From an uncultured Clostridia bacterium (GTDB lineage Bacteria > Bacillota > Clostridia > TANB77 > CAG-508): 40,650 nucleotides of DNA. A program made the translations under genes and the position numbers. The notes below the pieces were generated by a model. The model ran no database searches, had not been told where the DNA came from, and saw nothing but the letters and a program-made list of their open reading frames with translations. The stretch is taken from contig CANQDX010000010.1 of assembly GCA_947594065.1 (NCBI GenBank), positions 1 through 40,650 on the forward strand, read 5' to 3'. Of the stretch, positions 17,185-25,505 are shown in pieces (position 1 is the stretch's first letter; every line of letters begins with the position of its first letter).

Positions 17185-17314
17185 TTTTTTACCTCCTTTT
17201 TAAACAAATGAAAAACTTCGTTTTTGATTTGTTTTTTATTTAACAATTTGTACATCGAAAAAATTTTTATGCAGTTTGACACAGCAAGTTGCTGCTTTTC
17301 ATTCGTTTTTGGCT

Positions 17315-18598
17315 TTATTTTAATTTAGCATTATTAATAATAAACTCAACAACTGCTTCATTTTTTATAGAATCTTTTACATACTTTACAAATTGTTCAT
17401 TGTTTTTTAATTCTTCTTCTTTTTTGCCATATATTTTTGCCATTTCTTCTATCTTTTTATTAACATCTTCTTCTTTTGCTTCTATGTTTTCAGCTTTAGT
17501 AATTGCTTCTAATGTTAATCTTGTTTTTACAGAATTCTTAGCTTGTTCTTCATTTTCTTTTCTGAATTCTTCCATTGTTTTTCCGATATAGTTAAGATAT
17601 TGTTCTAATTTTAGACCTTGATAAGATAAATTTGTTTCCATTTCTTTTATCATATTATCAAGTTCTGTTTCTATCATACCAGATGGAATTTCTACTTCTG
17701 CTTCCTCTGTTACTGCTTTTATTGCAGCATCTTGAGTTTCATATTTTGCTTTATTTGCATTTTGCTCTTCTAATTTTTCCTTAATACTATTTTTTAATTC
17801 TTCTAAAGTTTCAAATTCACTTGTATCTTTTGCAAATTCATCATTTAGTTCTGGTAACTCTTTCTTTTTAATTTCGTGTAATTTTATTTTAAATGTTGCA
17901 TCTTTTCCTTTTAATTCTTCAGAATTGTAGTCATCTGGGAATTTAACTTGAATATCTTTTTCTTCTTCTATTTTCATTCCAATAATTTGGTCTTCAAAAC
18001 CAGGAATGAATGTTTTGCTTCCTATTGTTAATTCATAGTTTTCAGCTTTTCCACCCTCAAATGCTTTACCATCTACAAATCCTTCAAAGTCTATTACTGT
18101 AATATCTCCATCTTCTACTGGTCTATTTTCTACAGTAACTAATCTTGCATTTCTATCTGCCATATGTCCTAATTCGTGATTAATATCTTCATCAGATACA
18201 TTATACTCAATTTTTTTCAATTGTATACCTTTATATTTACCTAATTTAACTTCTGGCTTAGTTTGTACAACTGCTGTAAAAATCAAGTCCTTTCCTTTTC
18301 CTATTTGTTTTACATCAATATCTGGACGACTAACCGCTTCTATATTATTTTCTTTTAATTCTCTTTCATATTCTTCTGGTACAATTTCATTAAAGGTATC
18401 TTCATAAAATACCTCTGGTCCATAGTGCTTTTCAACAATTGCCATTGGTGCTTTTCCTTTTCTAAATCCTGGAATGTTTATATATTTTGCACTTTTTTCA
18501 TATACTTTTTTCATTCCCTCGTCAAATTTTTTTGCTTCGATTGTGAACTCTAACTTAAGTTCGTTGTTGTTTTCTGTCTTTTCGATTTTAATACTCAT
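17315..18598 (-). CDS. tig: Trigger factor
   Basis: This 427-residue ribosome-bound chaperone has three parts. The N-terminal domain has the ribosome-docking signature GFRKGKAP (about 44-51). A FKBP-like domain follows (VEDGDITVIDFEGFVDGKAFEGG to about 240). The long C-terminal helical arms are rich in Lys and Glu. It catches nascent chains at the tunnel exit. It heads the leftward tig-clpP-clpX set, with an extended -10 promoter directly upstream and AAAGGAAG before the ATG. Confidence 0.96.
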   Translation of the reverse strand: MSIKIEKTENNNELKLEFTIEAKKFDEGMKKVYEKSAKYINIPGFRKGKAPMAIVEKHYGPEVFYEDTFNEIVPEEYERELKENNIEAVSRPDIDVKQIGKGKDLIFTAVVQTKPEVKLGKYKGIQLKKIEYNVSDEDINHELGHMADRNARLVTVENRPVEDGDITVIDFEGFVDGKAFEGGKAENYELTIGSKTFIPGFEDQIIGMKIEEEKDIQVKFPDDYNSEELKGKDATFKIKLHEIKKKELPELNDEFAKDTSEFETLEELKNSIKEKLEEQNANKAKYETQDAAIKAVTEEAEVEIPSGMIETELDNMIKEMETNLSYQGLKLEQYLNYIGKTMEEFRKENEEQAKNSVKTRLTLEAITKAENIEAKEEDVNKKIEEMAKIYGKKEEELKNNEQFVKYVKDSIKNEAVVEFIINNAKLK

Positions 18599-18635
18599 TT
18601 TATTCTTCCTTTCAAAATTATAATTTAGCTAGTAT

Positions 18636-18663
18636 ATTATATCACGTTTTCTTAATATTTCAA
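18636..18663 (-). promoter_or_regulatory. Promoter of tig
   Basis: On the minus strand, TTGAAA (18663-18658), a 16-nt spacer and an extended TGATATAAT (-10 hexamer 18641-18636). No CIRCE or CtsR heptad repeats were seen. Confidence 0.65.
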
Positions 18664-18739
18664 GAGGATTTTACGAATTATCAATTAAAATCGAATTTTT
18701 ACGTACAAAATGAAGTCGTTATTTATAAATAAAAATATT

Positions 18740-18775
18740 TACAAAGCAAGATATTTTTTATCATCTTGTTTTGTA
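18740..18775. repeat. Inverted repeat in the tig-GNAT gap
   Basis: Arms TACAAAGCAAGAT (18740-18752) and ATCTTGTTTTGTA (18763-18775) match at 12 of 13 positions around an A/T loop. There is no U-run after the stem. It could be an operator, an RNA hairpin or the end of a mobile element. The rest of the roughly 400-base gap holds only the tig promoter and a 28-codon frame. Confidence 0.5.
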
Positions 18776-18878
18776 CTCATAAAAAATTTAAGATTTTTGC
18801 ATAAAATATTGAAAGAAGATATGATATAATGATAAAATTTAGAAAAATATTCTAAATTGATGAGTGAATTAGAATATA

Positions 18879-18965
18879 ATGAATATGTGGAATGAAGCAG
18901 ATAAAGAATCAGAAAATCCTAATACTAAATATTATGCGCAAAAAAATGAAAAAAGAATTTTATAA
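18879..18965 (+). CDS. 28-codon open reading frame, possible gene relic
   Basis: ATG to TAA encodes 28 residues starting MNMWNEADKESENPNTKYYA. The composition looks like the N-terminus of a larger enzyme cut short rather than random AT-rich noise, but no family could be fixed. There is no clear Shine-Dalgarno. A possible promoter (TTGAAA, 18 nt, TAAAAT) lies about 40 nt upstream and may instead serve the GNAT gene that starts 41 nt later. It may be a decayed gene or a leader peptide. Confidence 0.25.
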   Translation: MNMWNEADKESENPNTKYYAQKNEKRIL

Positions 18966-19006
18966 ATATTGAATAACTTGTAAATATAGAAAGGAATTTA
19001 TTTAAA

Positions 19007-19441
19007 ATGAAAGATGTAGCATTAGAAAAAGCAGATAATGATTATTTTAGAGAATGGATTATAGAAGAATGGAAACATCATAATACTGTCGATCCAATAT
19101 ATCAGTTAAGAATTATAAAGCCTGAAGAATTAAAATTTGAGAATAATGAGGAATATTATAAAATTATATTCAATAATGAGATGGTTGGTTTTATAGGAAT
19201 AAAAAATTACCCAAAAGAAATATATTTATATAGGTTTTTTATAAATGAGAAGTATAGAAATCAAGGAATAGGAACAATAGCATTGAATAAAATTATTGAT
19301 ATAGCTAAAAGAGAAAATAAAGATATGTCATTAGAAGTAATTGGAGAAAATATAGCAAGAGATTTATATGAAAGATTAGGATTTAAAACTCATTATAGGA
19401 GAATGGTATTAAAAATTAATGATGATATATACGAAAATTAG
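19007..19441 (+). CDS. GNAT-family N-acetyltransferase
   Basis: This 144-residue protein has one GNAT domain. Motif A is visible as FFINEKYRNQGIGTIALNKI, with the R-N-Q-G-I-G acetyl-CoA loop, followed by a LEVIGENIARDLYERLGF segment that is the usual motif B. The N-terminal 60 residues (WIIEEWKHHNTVDPIYQL) are poorly conserved and would set the acceptor. The acceptor is unknown. AAAGGA lies about 11 nt before the ATG. It is 12 nt from the downstream DMT transporter, so the two probably form one unit, and might modify and export the same small molecule. Confidence 0.83.
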   Translation: MKDVALEKADNDYFREWIIEEWKHHNTVDPIYQLRIIKPEELKFENNEEYYKIIFNNEMVGFIGIKNYPKEIYLYRFFINEKYRNQGIGTIALNKIIDIAKRENKDMSLEVIGENIARDLYERLGFKTHYRRMVLKINDDIYEN

Positions 19442-19453
19442 GAGAATAAATAT

Positions 19454-20326
19454 ATGTGGTTATATTGGTGTTTACTTTCAACAATTATTAGTGGTTTTGT
19501 AGCAATAGCATTAAAAAGATGTTCAAATAATCAACCAAAACGAATAGCAATAATGGGTCTATTAACATACCATTCTATTATGATTTTAGTAAGCATAGTT
19601 ACACATCCAGAATTTATTACAAAATTGAATATTATAGATATGATTAAAATGTTTCCCGGAATTTTAATACAGTCAATAGGTTTTTATTGTTTGATAGGCT
19701 CTATAAAGTATGGTAAAGTTTCAATAACAACTTCAATACAAAAAGCTAAGGTAGTTGTAACATTTTTGTTAGGTATTATTATTTTAAAAGAAAATTGTAC
19801 GATATTACAAATGGTGATTTCTATTATACTAGTAGTATTATCTATATTAGTAGCTAGAAATAAAGATAATATTGAAAAAATAGATAGAAAATTAGAAAAA
19901 AAGGCAATTATGTATTCGTGGGGATTTGTATTATTTAATGGAGTATCTAATTTTATAAATAAAATATATGTTACAAAATTTCAAAGTCCTTTATATGTAG
20001 TATTTAATTATGCGATTATCATTATGATAGGAATATTTATATATTGTTTAATTACAAAACAATGGAATTACATAGACATTAGAAAAATTAATGGAAAAAA
20101 ATTTTTTATATTACAATCATTACTAGATGCCTCATCCTCTATATTTGATAGATTTGCATTATTAGATGGAAATATTTCCGTAATTTCAGTAATTAGTACA
20201 AGTTCTATTGTTGTTACAATTTTGGCATCGAGATTTATTTTAAAAGAAAAGATAAGCTGGAAAAAATATTTAATGATATTTGGAATATTTGCGTGCGTTT
20301 TTATTTTATCATTTATTAGCAGATAA
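19454..20326 (+). CDS. EamA/DMT-superfamily transporter
   Basis: This 290-residue membrane protein has about ten hydrophobic segments in two EamA-like halves, roughly 1-135 and 150-288. Each half ends with the conserved L-K-E helix pair (GIIILKENCTILQ and RFILKEKISWKKY). Such proteins export metabolites or amino acids, and the substrate cannot be read. A GGAG ribosome site overlaps the end of the GNAT gene. A large palindrome follows the stop and may end transcription. Confidence 0.83.
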   Translation: MWLYWCLLSTIISGFVAIALKRCSNNQPKRIAIMGLLTYHSIMILVSIVTHPEFITKLNIIDMIKMFPGILIQSIGFYCLIGSIKYGKVSITTSIQKAKVVVTFLLGIIILKENCTILQMVISIILVVLSILVARNKDNIEKIDRKLEKKAIMYSWGFVLFNGVSNFINKIYVTKFQSPLYVVFNYAIIIMIGIFIYCLITKQWNYIDIRKINGKKFFILQSLLDASSSIFDRFALLDGNISVISVISTSSIVVTILASRFILKEKISWKKYLMIFGIFACVFILSFISR

Positions 20327-20336
20327 TTGATATTAT

Positions 20337-20408
20337 GACACCTTTAGGGACAGTTCTAAAAAGAGTAATTTCATAATCCTTTTTAGAGCCGTCCCTTTTG
20401 AAAGTGTC
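20337..20408. repeat. Long imperfect palindrome (REP/MITE-like) between convergent genes
   Basis: Arms of about 27 bp fold back on each other: GACACCTTTAGGGACAGTTC with AAAAAG on the left, and CTTTTTAGAGCCGTCCC with TTTTGAAAGTGTC on the right, around a 15-nt loop. The GGGACRGTTCTAAAAAG core resembles palindromes scattered in many clostridial genomes, probably non-autonomous elements tied to Y1 (TnpA-REP) transposases. It ends 4 nt before the stop of the converging gene and can also act as a terminator. Confidence 0.6.
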
Positions 20409-20411
20409 ATT

Positions 20412-20864
20412 TTATCTTCGAAAGCTTCTATTACATCCACATCCATTATTGTTATTACCAATTAAATCTGATAGTAAATCTGTTAAATTTGCTATATTAG
20501 TTTCTAATGTATCAATGCTATTTTCTAATCCTTTTATACTATCTTGTAATCCGGCAATATCTTCCTCTAATGAATTATCATTGTTGTTTCCATTATCGCA
20601 ATCATTATTGCAATTACAATTATGATTAATACATCTAAAAATTCTGCAAATTATTCTAACAATAAATGCTGTAATAAATGCGATAATTGCATAAATAATG
20701 GCATTTAACAAAAAATCTGTTGTAAATACTGTAAAAGCAAGTATAAAATATACTGCAAAAACTAGTAAAGCAACTAATATTGGACTTTTAAGTATTCTTT
20801 GTAATACTATTGATATTAAAATAGTAGCTAGTGGTAAAACAATAAAAAACAAAATTGTATTCAT
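20412..20864 (-). CDS. Small membrane protein with Cys/Asn-rich linker and coiled coil (DUF2651-like N-terminus)
   Basis: This 150-residue protein starts with three transmembrane helices in its first 72 residues (MNTILFFIVLPLATILISIV onward), like the small DUF2651/YbeF membrane family. Next comes a Cys/Asn/Asp-rich stretch (CRIFRCINHNCNCNNDCDNG). A heptad-patterned helix follows (LQDSIKGLENSIDTLETNIANLTDLL), probably a coiled coil. It ends with another Cys pair (GCGCNRSFRR). The cysteines suggest metal binding or disulfide linking. Function unknown. A hairpin with T-run lies in its 5' leader. Confidence 0.6.
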   Translation of the reverse strand: MNTILFFIVLPLATILISIVLQRILKSPILVALLVFAVYFILAFTVFTTDFLLNAIIYAIIAFITAFIVRIICRIFRCINHNCNCNNDCDNGNNNDNSLEEDIAGLQDSIKGLENSIDTLETNIANLTDLLSDLIGNNNNGCGCNRSFRR

Positions 20865-20885
20865 TTTCTAATTCATTCCTTTCAT

Positions 20886-20925
20886 AGATACAAACCTGAA
20901 TAATTTTCAATTTGTATCTTTTTTT
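20886..20925 (+). terminator. Hairpin with plus-strand T-run in the leader of the small membrane protein gene
   Basis: Arms AGATACAAA (20886-20894) and TTTGTATCT (20911-20919) are followed by TTTTTT on the plus strand. It could end rightward antisense transcription, or fold in the leftward gene's leader just ahead of its Shine-Dalgarno. Confidence 0.4.
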
Positions 20926-21069
20926 GAATTTTTACTATATTATATGGTAATGACTACATTTTTGTTCATAAATGAATTATTTGCATTTATTCTATAATTT
21001 TTAGTTTATATGTTCATTTTTCTTTCTATTTGATGTATAATATATAGAATATTTTATAAGGAGTTATTT

Positions 21070-21927
21070 ATGGATCGTTTTTCTTCTACCAAAAGAGCAA
21101 GTATGCTTGGTATGATTGGTAATGTTTTTTTGTTATTTATAAAAGGGATTGTTGGCTTTGCAAGTCATTCTCAAGCAATGATAGCAGATAGCGCCAATAG
21201 CGCAGGAGATATTTTTGCATCTTGTATGACATACATAGGTAATAAAATTGCAAGTGAACCCAAAGATGATACACATAATTTTGGTCACGGAAAGGCAGAA
21301 TATGTTTTTTCATTGTTAATCAGTGTTTCAATGCTTTTTATTGCTGCTAAATTACTATATGATTCTGTTATTTCTCTTATCTTCAAAAAAACATTTATAT
21401 TTTCGTGGTTTTTAGTTATAGTGTGCGTTATTACAATTATTACTAAGCTTTTTCTATATCTTTATACGAAAAAATTGTATTTAATACATAATGATTTATT
21501 ATTAAAAGCAAATATGACAGATCATAGAAATGACTGTCTTTTAACTTTATGTACTTTGCTTTCTGTTTTGCTTGGATTGTTTGAAATATATTGGTTTGAT
21601 GGAATTGTTGGTATTTTTATATCAATATGGATTTTTTATACTGGAATTAAAATATTTATTGAAAGCTATAATGTTCTAATGGATAAATCGGTTGATAGTT
21701 ATACAAAAGATGTTATATTAGATTTAATACACCTACACCCAGAAATAAAAGAAGTAGACGAAATTTATTCAACTCCTGTTGGTTATCAGTATATTGTTAC
21801 TATTACAATTTATGTAGATGGAAATTTATCTACTTTTGATAGCCATAAAATAGCTGATAATTTGGAAAAAGAAATACAAACAATAGATAAAATTTCTGAT
21901 GCGATTGTGCACGTAAATCCTATTTAA
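21070..21927 (+). CDS. Cation diffusion facilitator (CDF) metal transporter
   Basis: This 285-residue member of the CDF family exchanges metal ions for protons across the membrane. The metal site is formed by Asp residues in helix 2 (MIADSANSAGD) and by His and Asp in helix 5 (MTDHRNDCLLT). The HNFGHGKAEY segment is a family hallmark. A cytoplasmic ferredoxin-like domain follows (EVDEIYSTPVGYQYIVTITI to the end). Candidate metals are Zn, Fe or Mn. GGAG lies seven nt before the ATG. A TATAAT at 21036-21041 may be the -10, but its -35 is weak. A TTCATAAATGAA palindrome at 20965-20976 lies further up and may be an operator. Confidence 0.9.
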   Translation: MDRFSSTKRASMLGMIGNVFLLFIKGIVGFASHSQAMIADSANSAGDIFASCMTYIGNKIASEPKDDTHNFGHGKAEYVFSLLISVSMLFIAAKLLYDSVISLIFKKTFIFSWFLVIVCVITIITKLFLYLYTKKLYLIHNDLLLKANMTDHRNDCLLTLCTLLSVLLGLFEIYWFDGIVGIFISIWIFYTGIKIFIESYNVLMDKSVDSYTKDVILDLIHLHPEIKEVDEIYSTPVGYQYIVTITIYVDGNLSTFDSHKIADNLEKEIQTIDKISDAIVHVNPI

Positions 21928-21955
21928 ACTCTTTATCTGTTGCGTCTAACTTTTA

Positions 21956-21985
21956 TTGACATTTTTCTACTTAAACTGTTATAAT
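21956..21985 (+). promoter_or_regulatory. Promoter of the histidine phosphatase-glycosyltransferase pair
   Basis: TTGACA (21956-21961), an 18-nt spacer and TATAAT (21980-21985), about 28 nt before the start codon. Confidence 0.8.
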
Positions 21986-22012
21986 ATTACTAAAATTATA
22001 TAAGGAGAAAAT

Positions 22013-22579
22013 ATGAATTTATATATAGTTAGACACGGTCAAACAGATTGGAATCTTAAGAATGTGCTTCAAGGTGCTATGGATATACAATTAAATAATA
22101 AAGGTATTAATGAAGCACAAATTGCTGCAGAGCATTTAAAAAATATTTCTTTTTCTGCAATTTATTCTTCACCATTAAAAAGAGCCTTTGATACAGCTAG
22201 TTATATTAATAAATATCATAATTTAGAAATTATTACAGATTCGAGATTAACTGAAAGAAATTATGGTATTTATGAAGGAACTTCTAGTTTAAAAAACGCA
22301 CCTAACTATTGGGATTTGGACTTAAACCTTGAAAATGGTAATATAGAAAATATACATTGTTTTTTCAATCGAATTTATGATTTTTTATTAGAAATATATA
22401 ATATATATCAAAATAAAGATGTTAATATTTTGATAGTAACTCATAATGGAGTTAATATTGCAATTGATTCTATTATTAATGATATAAAAAAAGATTTACT
22501 TTCGTTAAGTATTAACAATTGTGATGTTAAGATTTTAAAAAATATTGAATTAAGTAAAAAGGAGTGCCTTTATGAATAA
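22013..22579 (+). CDS. Histidine phosphatase (phosphoglycerate mutase superfamily)
   Basis: This 188-residue protein has R7-H8-G9 in VRHGQTDWN with the phosphorylated His8, the acidic LTERNYGIYEG segment, and the second catalytic His in LIVTHNGVN. It has the size of small-molecule phosphatases of this superfamily (CobC, GpgP, GpmB-like) rather than glycolytic mutase. The substrate is unknown. It overlaps the downstream glycosyltransferase by 8 nt and shares its promoter. A GpgS-like glycosyltransferase lies convergent just after, which raises the option of a sugar-phosphoglycerate phosphatase. Confidence 0.85.
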   Translation: MNLYIVRHGQTDWNLKNVLQGAMDIQLNNKGINEAQIAAEHLKNISFSAIYSSPLKRAFDTASYINKYHNLEIITDSRLTERNYGIYEGTSSLKNAPNYWDLDLNLENGNIENIHCFFNRIYDFLLEIYNIYQNKDVNILIVTHNGVNIAIDSIINDIKKDLLSLSINNCDVKILKNIELSKKECLYE

Positions 22580-23369
22580 TATAAAATTTAGTATCATTAT
22601 TCCTGCATATAATGCAGAACAAACAATTAGAAATGCTTTACTTTCTGTTTTTAATCAAACATATACTAACTATGAAATTATTGCAATTGACGATTGTTCT
22701 ACAGATAATACATACAACATATTGAAGGAATATTCTAATATAAAATTATTTCAAACACCAGTTAATTCAAGACAAGGAGCAGCTAGAAATATTGGGTTAA
22801 ATCATTGTACCGGAGATTATCTTTTATTTCTTGATGCTGATGATATGTACTATGATAATGACGTGTTTGAAAAAATTGTTAATATAATTGAAAAAGAAAA
22901 TTTTCCTGATATTATTTATACTGGTATAAAAGTAACTGGAAAAAGAGATTTAACTTTACTTCCTAATGAAGAAAATTGTATAAAATCTTTTAGATTATCT
23001 CAGAATAGATGGATAAATGTAACCGGAATGTGTGTTAAGAATTCCATTATCCAAAATAATTCTATTAGATTTCCAGAAAAAATTCGATATGAAGATGTTT
23101 ATTTTGCATTTCTTGCTATTGAAAAGTCAAATACTTTCACTTATACTGATTTTATTGCTTATTTATATATAAATGGTGATAATACATCAACCACCGCTTA
23201 TACATATAATCAATCAATTGATACCATTTTGTTAATTCAAAAATTATCAGAATTGAAAGATAAAATTGATAAGGAAAATATTATTTATTTAAAGCAACGA
23301 ATGTTAGAGCAAGTTGACCGCTTAAATGAAAGAATTAAGCGTGTAATTGATTTTAATTTTGAAAATTAA
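22572..23369 (+). CDS. Family 2 glycosyltransferase
   Basis: This 265-residue protein opens with the GT-A nucleotide-binding region (FSIIIPAYNAEQTIRNALLS, then VFNQTY and IDDCSTDNT). It has the metal-binding LFLDADD (about 93-99). The later part (RYEDVYFAFLAIEKS) carries the E-D pair typical of the catalytic base region. There is no transmembrane segment, so it is a soluble or peripheral enzyme. Donor and acceptor are unknown. It is translationally coupled to the histidine phosphatase (8-nt overlap, GGAG inside that gene). Confidence 0.87.
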   Translation: MNNIKFSIIIPAYNAEQTIRNALLSVFNQTYTNYEIIAIDDCSTDNTYNILKEYSNIKLFQTPVNSRQGAARNIGLNHCTGDYLLFLDADDMYYDNDVFEKIVNIIEKENFPDIIYTGIKVTGKRDLTLLPNEENCIKSFRLSQNRWINVTGMCVKNSIIQNNSIRFPEKIRYEDVYFAFLAIEKSNTFTYTDFIAYLYINGDNTSTTAYTYNQSIDTILLIQKLSELKDKIDKENIIYLKQRMLEQVDRLNERIKRVIDFNFEN

Positions 23370-23384
23370 CTTATTATGATTATG

Positions 23385-24050
23385 CTAGCCTTTATTTTTT
23401 ATTTCGCTTCTTTTTAATATTGCAGCCATCACTTCTTTAGACATTTTGTCTAATGTTCTCCACTCTTTAGAAGCGTTATTTATTTTTCCTATATGAACTT
23501 CAGAAATTCTGGCTCCTAGCTCAATCATATCTAATAATATTCCTATGTCTACGCCATAGTCTTTTTCAAATTCTATTTTGTTTAAGAACTCTGTTTTAGC
23601 GGCTATCATACCACTTAATGGTTGTGAGAATGGATACATTTCAGGAAATAGATTACTTAGAAGAGGTTTTGCAACAAGCTCTGTTATTCTTCCACCTTTT
23701 CTTTCAAACATTGATTTAACAAAATCTGCTTCATCATTTAAAATTGGTTGTATTAATGTATCTATTAAATTTTTTGAATAATTATTAATATCAGCATCTA
23801 CGAAAGCCACTATATCATTTCTAACGCATTTCATTCCTGCTTCCATTGCATAGCCTTTTCCTTGTTCTTTGCATTCTACAACTTCTGCGCCTTCTGCTTC
23901 AGCAATTTTACCTGTATTATCTATTGAATTATTATCTACAACGATAATTTGATTAACTTTTTTATTTGCTTTAACAAGTTTTACTACTTTAGCAATTGTT
24001 TTTTCTTCATTTCTTGCTGGTATAATTACTGTTACTAAATTATCTTTCAT
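23385..24050 (-). CDS. GpgS-like glycosyltransferase (GT81-type, glucosyl-3-phosphoglycerate synthase family)
   Basis: This 221-residue GT-A enzyme has IIPARNEEKTIAKVV at the N-terminus, D-x-D in AFVDADI, and then the run RKGGRITELVAKPLL, LFPEMYPFSQPLSG and DYGVDIGILLD. This run is the family signature of GpgS-type enzymes, which move glucose or mannose onto 3-phosphoglycerate. It is shorter than mycobacterial GpgS and ends soon after the His-Ile-Gly region, so the acceptor is less sure. GGAGG lies ahead of the start, and a terminator upstream separates it from spoIVB. The product could be a compatible solute or a precursor of polysaccharide. Confidence 0.75.
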   Translation of the reverse strand: MKDNLVTVIIPARNEEKTIAKVVKLVKANKKVNQIIVVDNNSIDNTGKIAEAEGAEVVECKEQGKGYAMEAGMKCVRNDIVAFVDADINNYSKNLIDTLIQPILNDEADFVKSMFERKGGRITELVAKPLLSNLFPEMYPFSQPLSGMIAAKTEFLNKIEFEKDYGVDIGILLDMIELGARISEVHIGKINNASKEWRTLDKMSKEVMAAILKRSEIKNKG

Positions 24051-24065
24051 ATAAGACGCCTCCTT

Positions 24066-24102
24066 ATAAAAAAAGATAGATTAATGGTTAGCATCTATCT
24101 TT
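24066..24102 (-). terminator. Terminator after spoIVB
   Basis: Stem AAAGATAGAT (24072-24081) / ATCTATCTTT (24093-24102) is followed on the minus strand by a run of T's, just ahead of the GpgS-like gene's ribosome site. Confidence 0.78.
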
Positions 24103-24154
24103 ACATCTTTTAAATTATAACATATTTAAACAAATTTAGCAAGCAAATTACTTT

Positions 24155-25428
24155 TTATTCTATATTTCTTAATTCTCCTAGCATTTTATCTGCAAATACG
24201 CCATAACCGCTTTTGTGGATCAGAAACAAATACGTGAGTTAAAGCACCTATTAATTTTCCATTTTGCAAAATAGGAGAACCGCTCATTCCTTGAATAATT
24301 CCACCAGTTTTTTCTAATAATTCGTCATCAACTATTTTTACAATCATACTTTTATTGTTTTCATTATTGTTAATATATATTTTTTCTATTTGTACCTTGT
24401 ATTCTTTTGTAGTTCCATTTTCTAGTGAACATAGAATATATGCTTCCCCTATTTTTATTTCATCTCTTTTTGCTACTTCTATTTCTTGTTTAGTGCTTAA
24501 ATTTAATTTTTCTTTATTCTCTGAATAGCCATAAACACCATATTGCGTGTTGCTATAAATTTGACCAATTATTGTTTCATCGTCTATTATTCCTTCTATT
24601 TTTCCAGGATTATTTTCCTGCCCTTTATCTATATTAATTATTTGAGCAGATACAAATTCTCCTGAAGAAATGTCTACAAGCTCTCCTGTGTCTACATCTT
24701 GAATTCCGTGTCCTAATGATGCACAAGAATTGGTTGTTGGATCATAAAAAGTTAATGTTCCAACTCCGTGCTGCTGCATCTCTTACCCAAAGTCCTATTT
24801 TATATGTGTTTTTAGAAGTTTTTACTGGCTTCATTGTAGTTTCAAGAGTTTGTCCATCGTTTATATAAGTTATTCTTATATTATTTCCTTTATTTTTACT
24901 TACACACGCAATTAATTCATCTGTTGTTTCAACAGATTCATCATTTATTTTTAGAATTGTATCTCCTTGTTTAATTCCTGCTTCTTCATAAGGCTTATAT
25001 ATTTTATTATCTTCTCCTTTAATTTCACTAACTCCAACAACTAAAACTCCTTTTGTATATAGCTTTAAACCAATTAATTTTCCGATTGGAATCACCTTCG
25101 TATTGCTAATAATGTTGGCTTTTATTTTTTTTATATTCCATCCTAAAAAGTTCAAATTATATTCTTTGGTTGTATTTTGCTGAGTATATTGTTCTTGCAA
25201 ATTTATATTTTTCCCTTCGCCTGTTTGATTGTTAGATACTGCTAAATCTACGCCAACTGGTATAGATTCTTCTATAGTAATACCTAAAATTGGTTTAATT
25301 TGTAGACTTTGATTTTGGAAAAGAATTAAGCTGTTTGGTATAGATGTTATATTAACAACATAGGCTAAAAGAATTAATAGAACAAAAAGTAAAATAAATG
25401 CTTTATAATTTTTCTTCAAAAAAAACAA
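24155..25428 (-). pseudogene. spoIVB: SpoIVB peptidase, broken by two one-base frameshifts
   Basis: SpoIVB is the secreted serine protease that signals from forespore to mother cell during sporulation. Read across frames, the region gives about 424 residues, the normal length: an N-terminal membrane anchor (25428 on), a PDZ domain (VGVSEIKGEDNKIYKPYEEA, GIKQGDTILKINDESV) and the peptidase S55 domain with GHGI and GMSGSPI. Frame 1 ends at 24742, where a surplus base near 24768 turns RDAAAGVGTLTFYDP into noise. Frame 2 ends at 24186, where a surplus base in 24209-24212 breaks GYGVFADKMLGEL, which continues to a stop at 24155. Otherwise the sequence is well conserved, so these may be sequence errors. 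The start is TTG at 25428 with AAGGA seven nt before it, inside a hairpin. Confidence 0.85.
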
Positions 25429-25464
25429 TGGTCATCCTTCTTTCTTATTAATAGGATGACCATT
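25427..25464 (-). terminator. Terminator of the pilus locus overlapping the spoIVB start
   Basis: Perfect 12-bp stem AATGGTCATCCT (25427-25438) / AGGATGACCATT (25453-25464) is followed on the minus strand by GTTTTTTTTG. The U-run is also the first codons of spoIVB, and the arm holds its Shine-Dalgarno, so readthrough RNA would hide the spoIVB start. Confidence 0.8.
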
Positions 25465-25505
25465 TTTTATTAATTTCATTCTTTTATAATTAATATTTTA
25501 AAATT

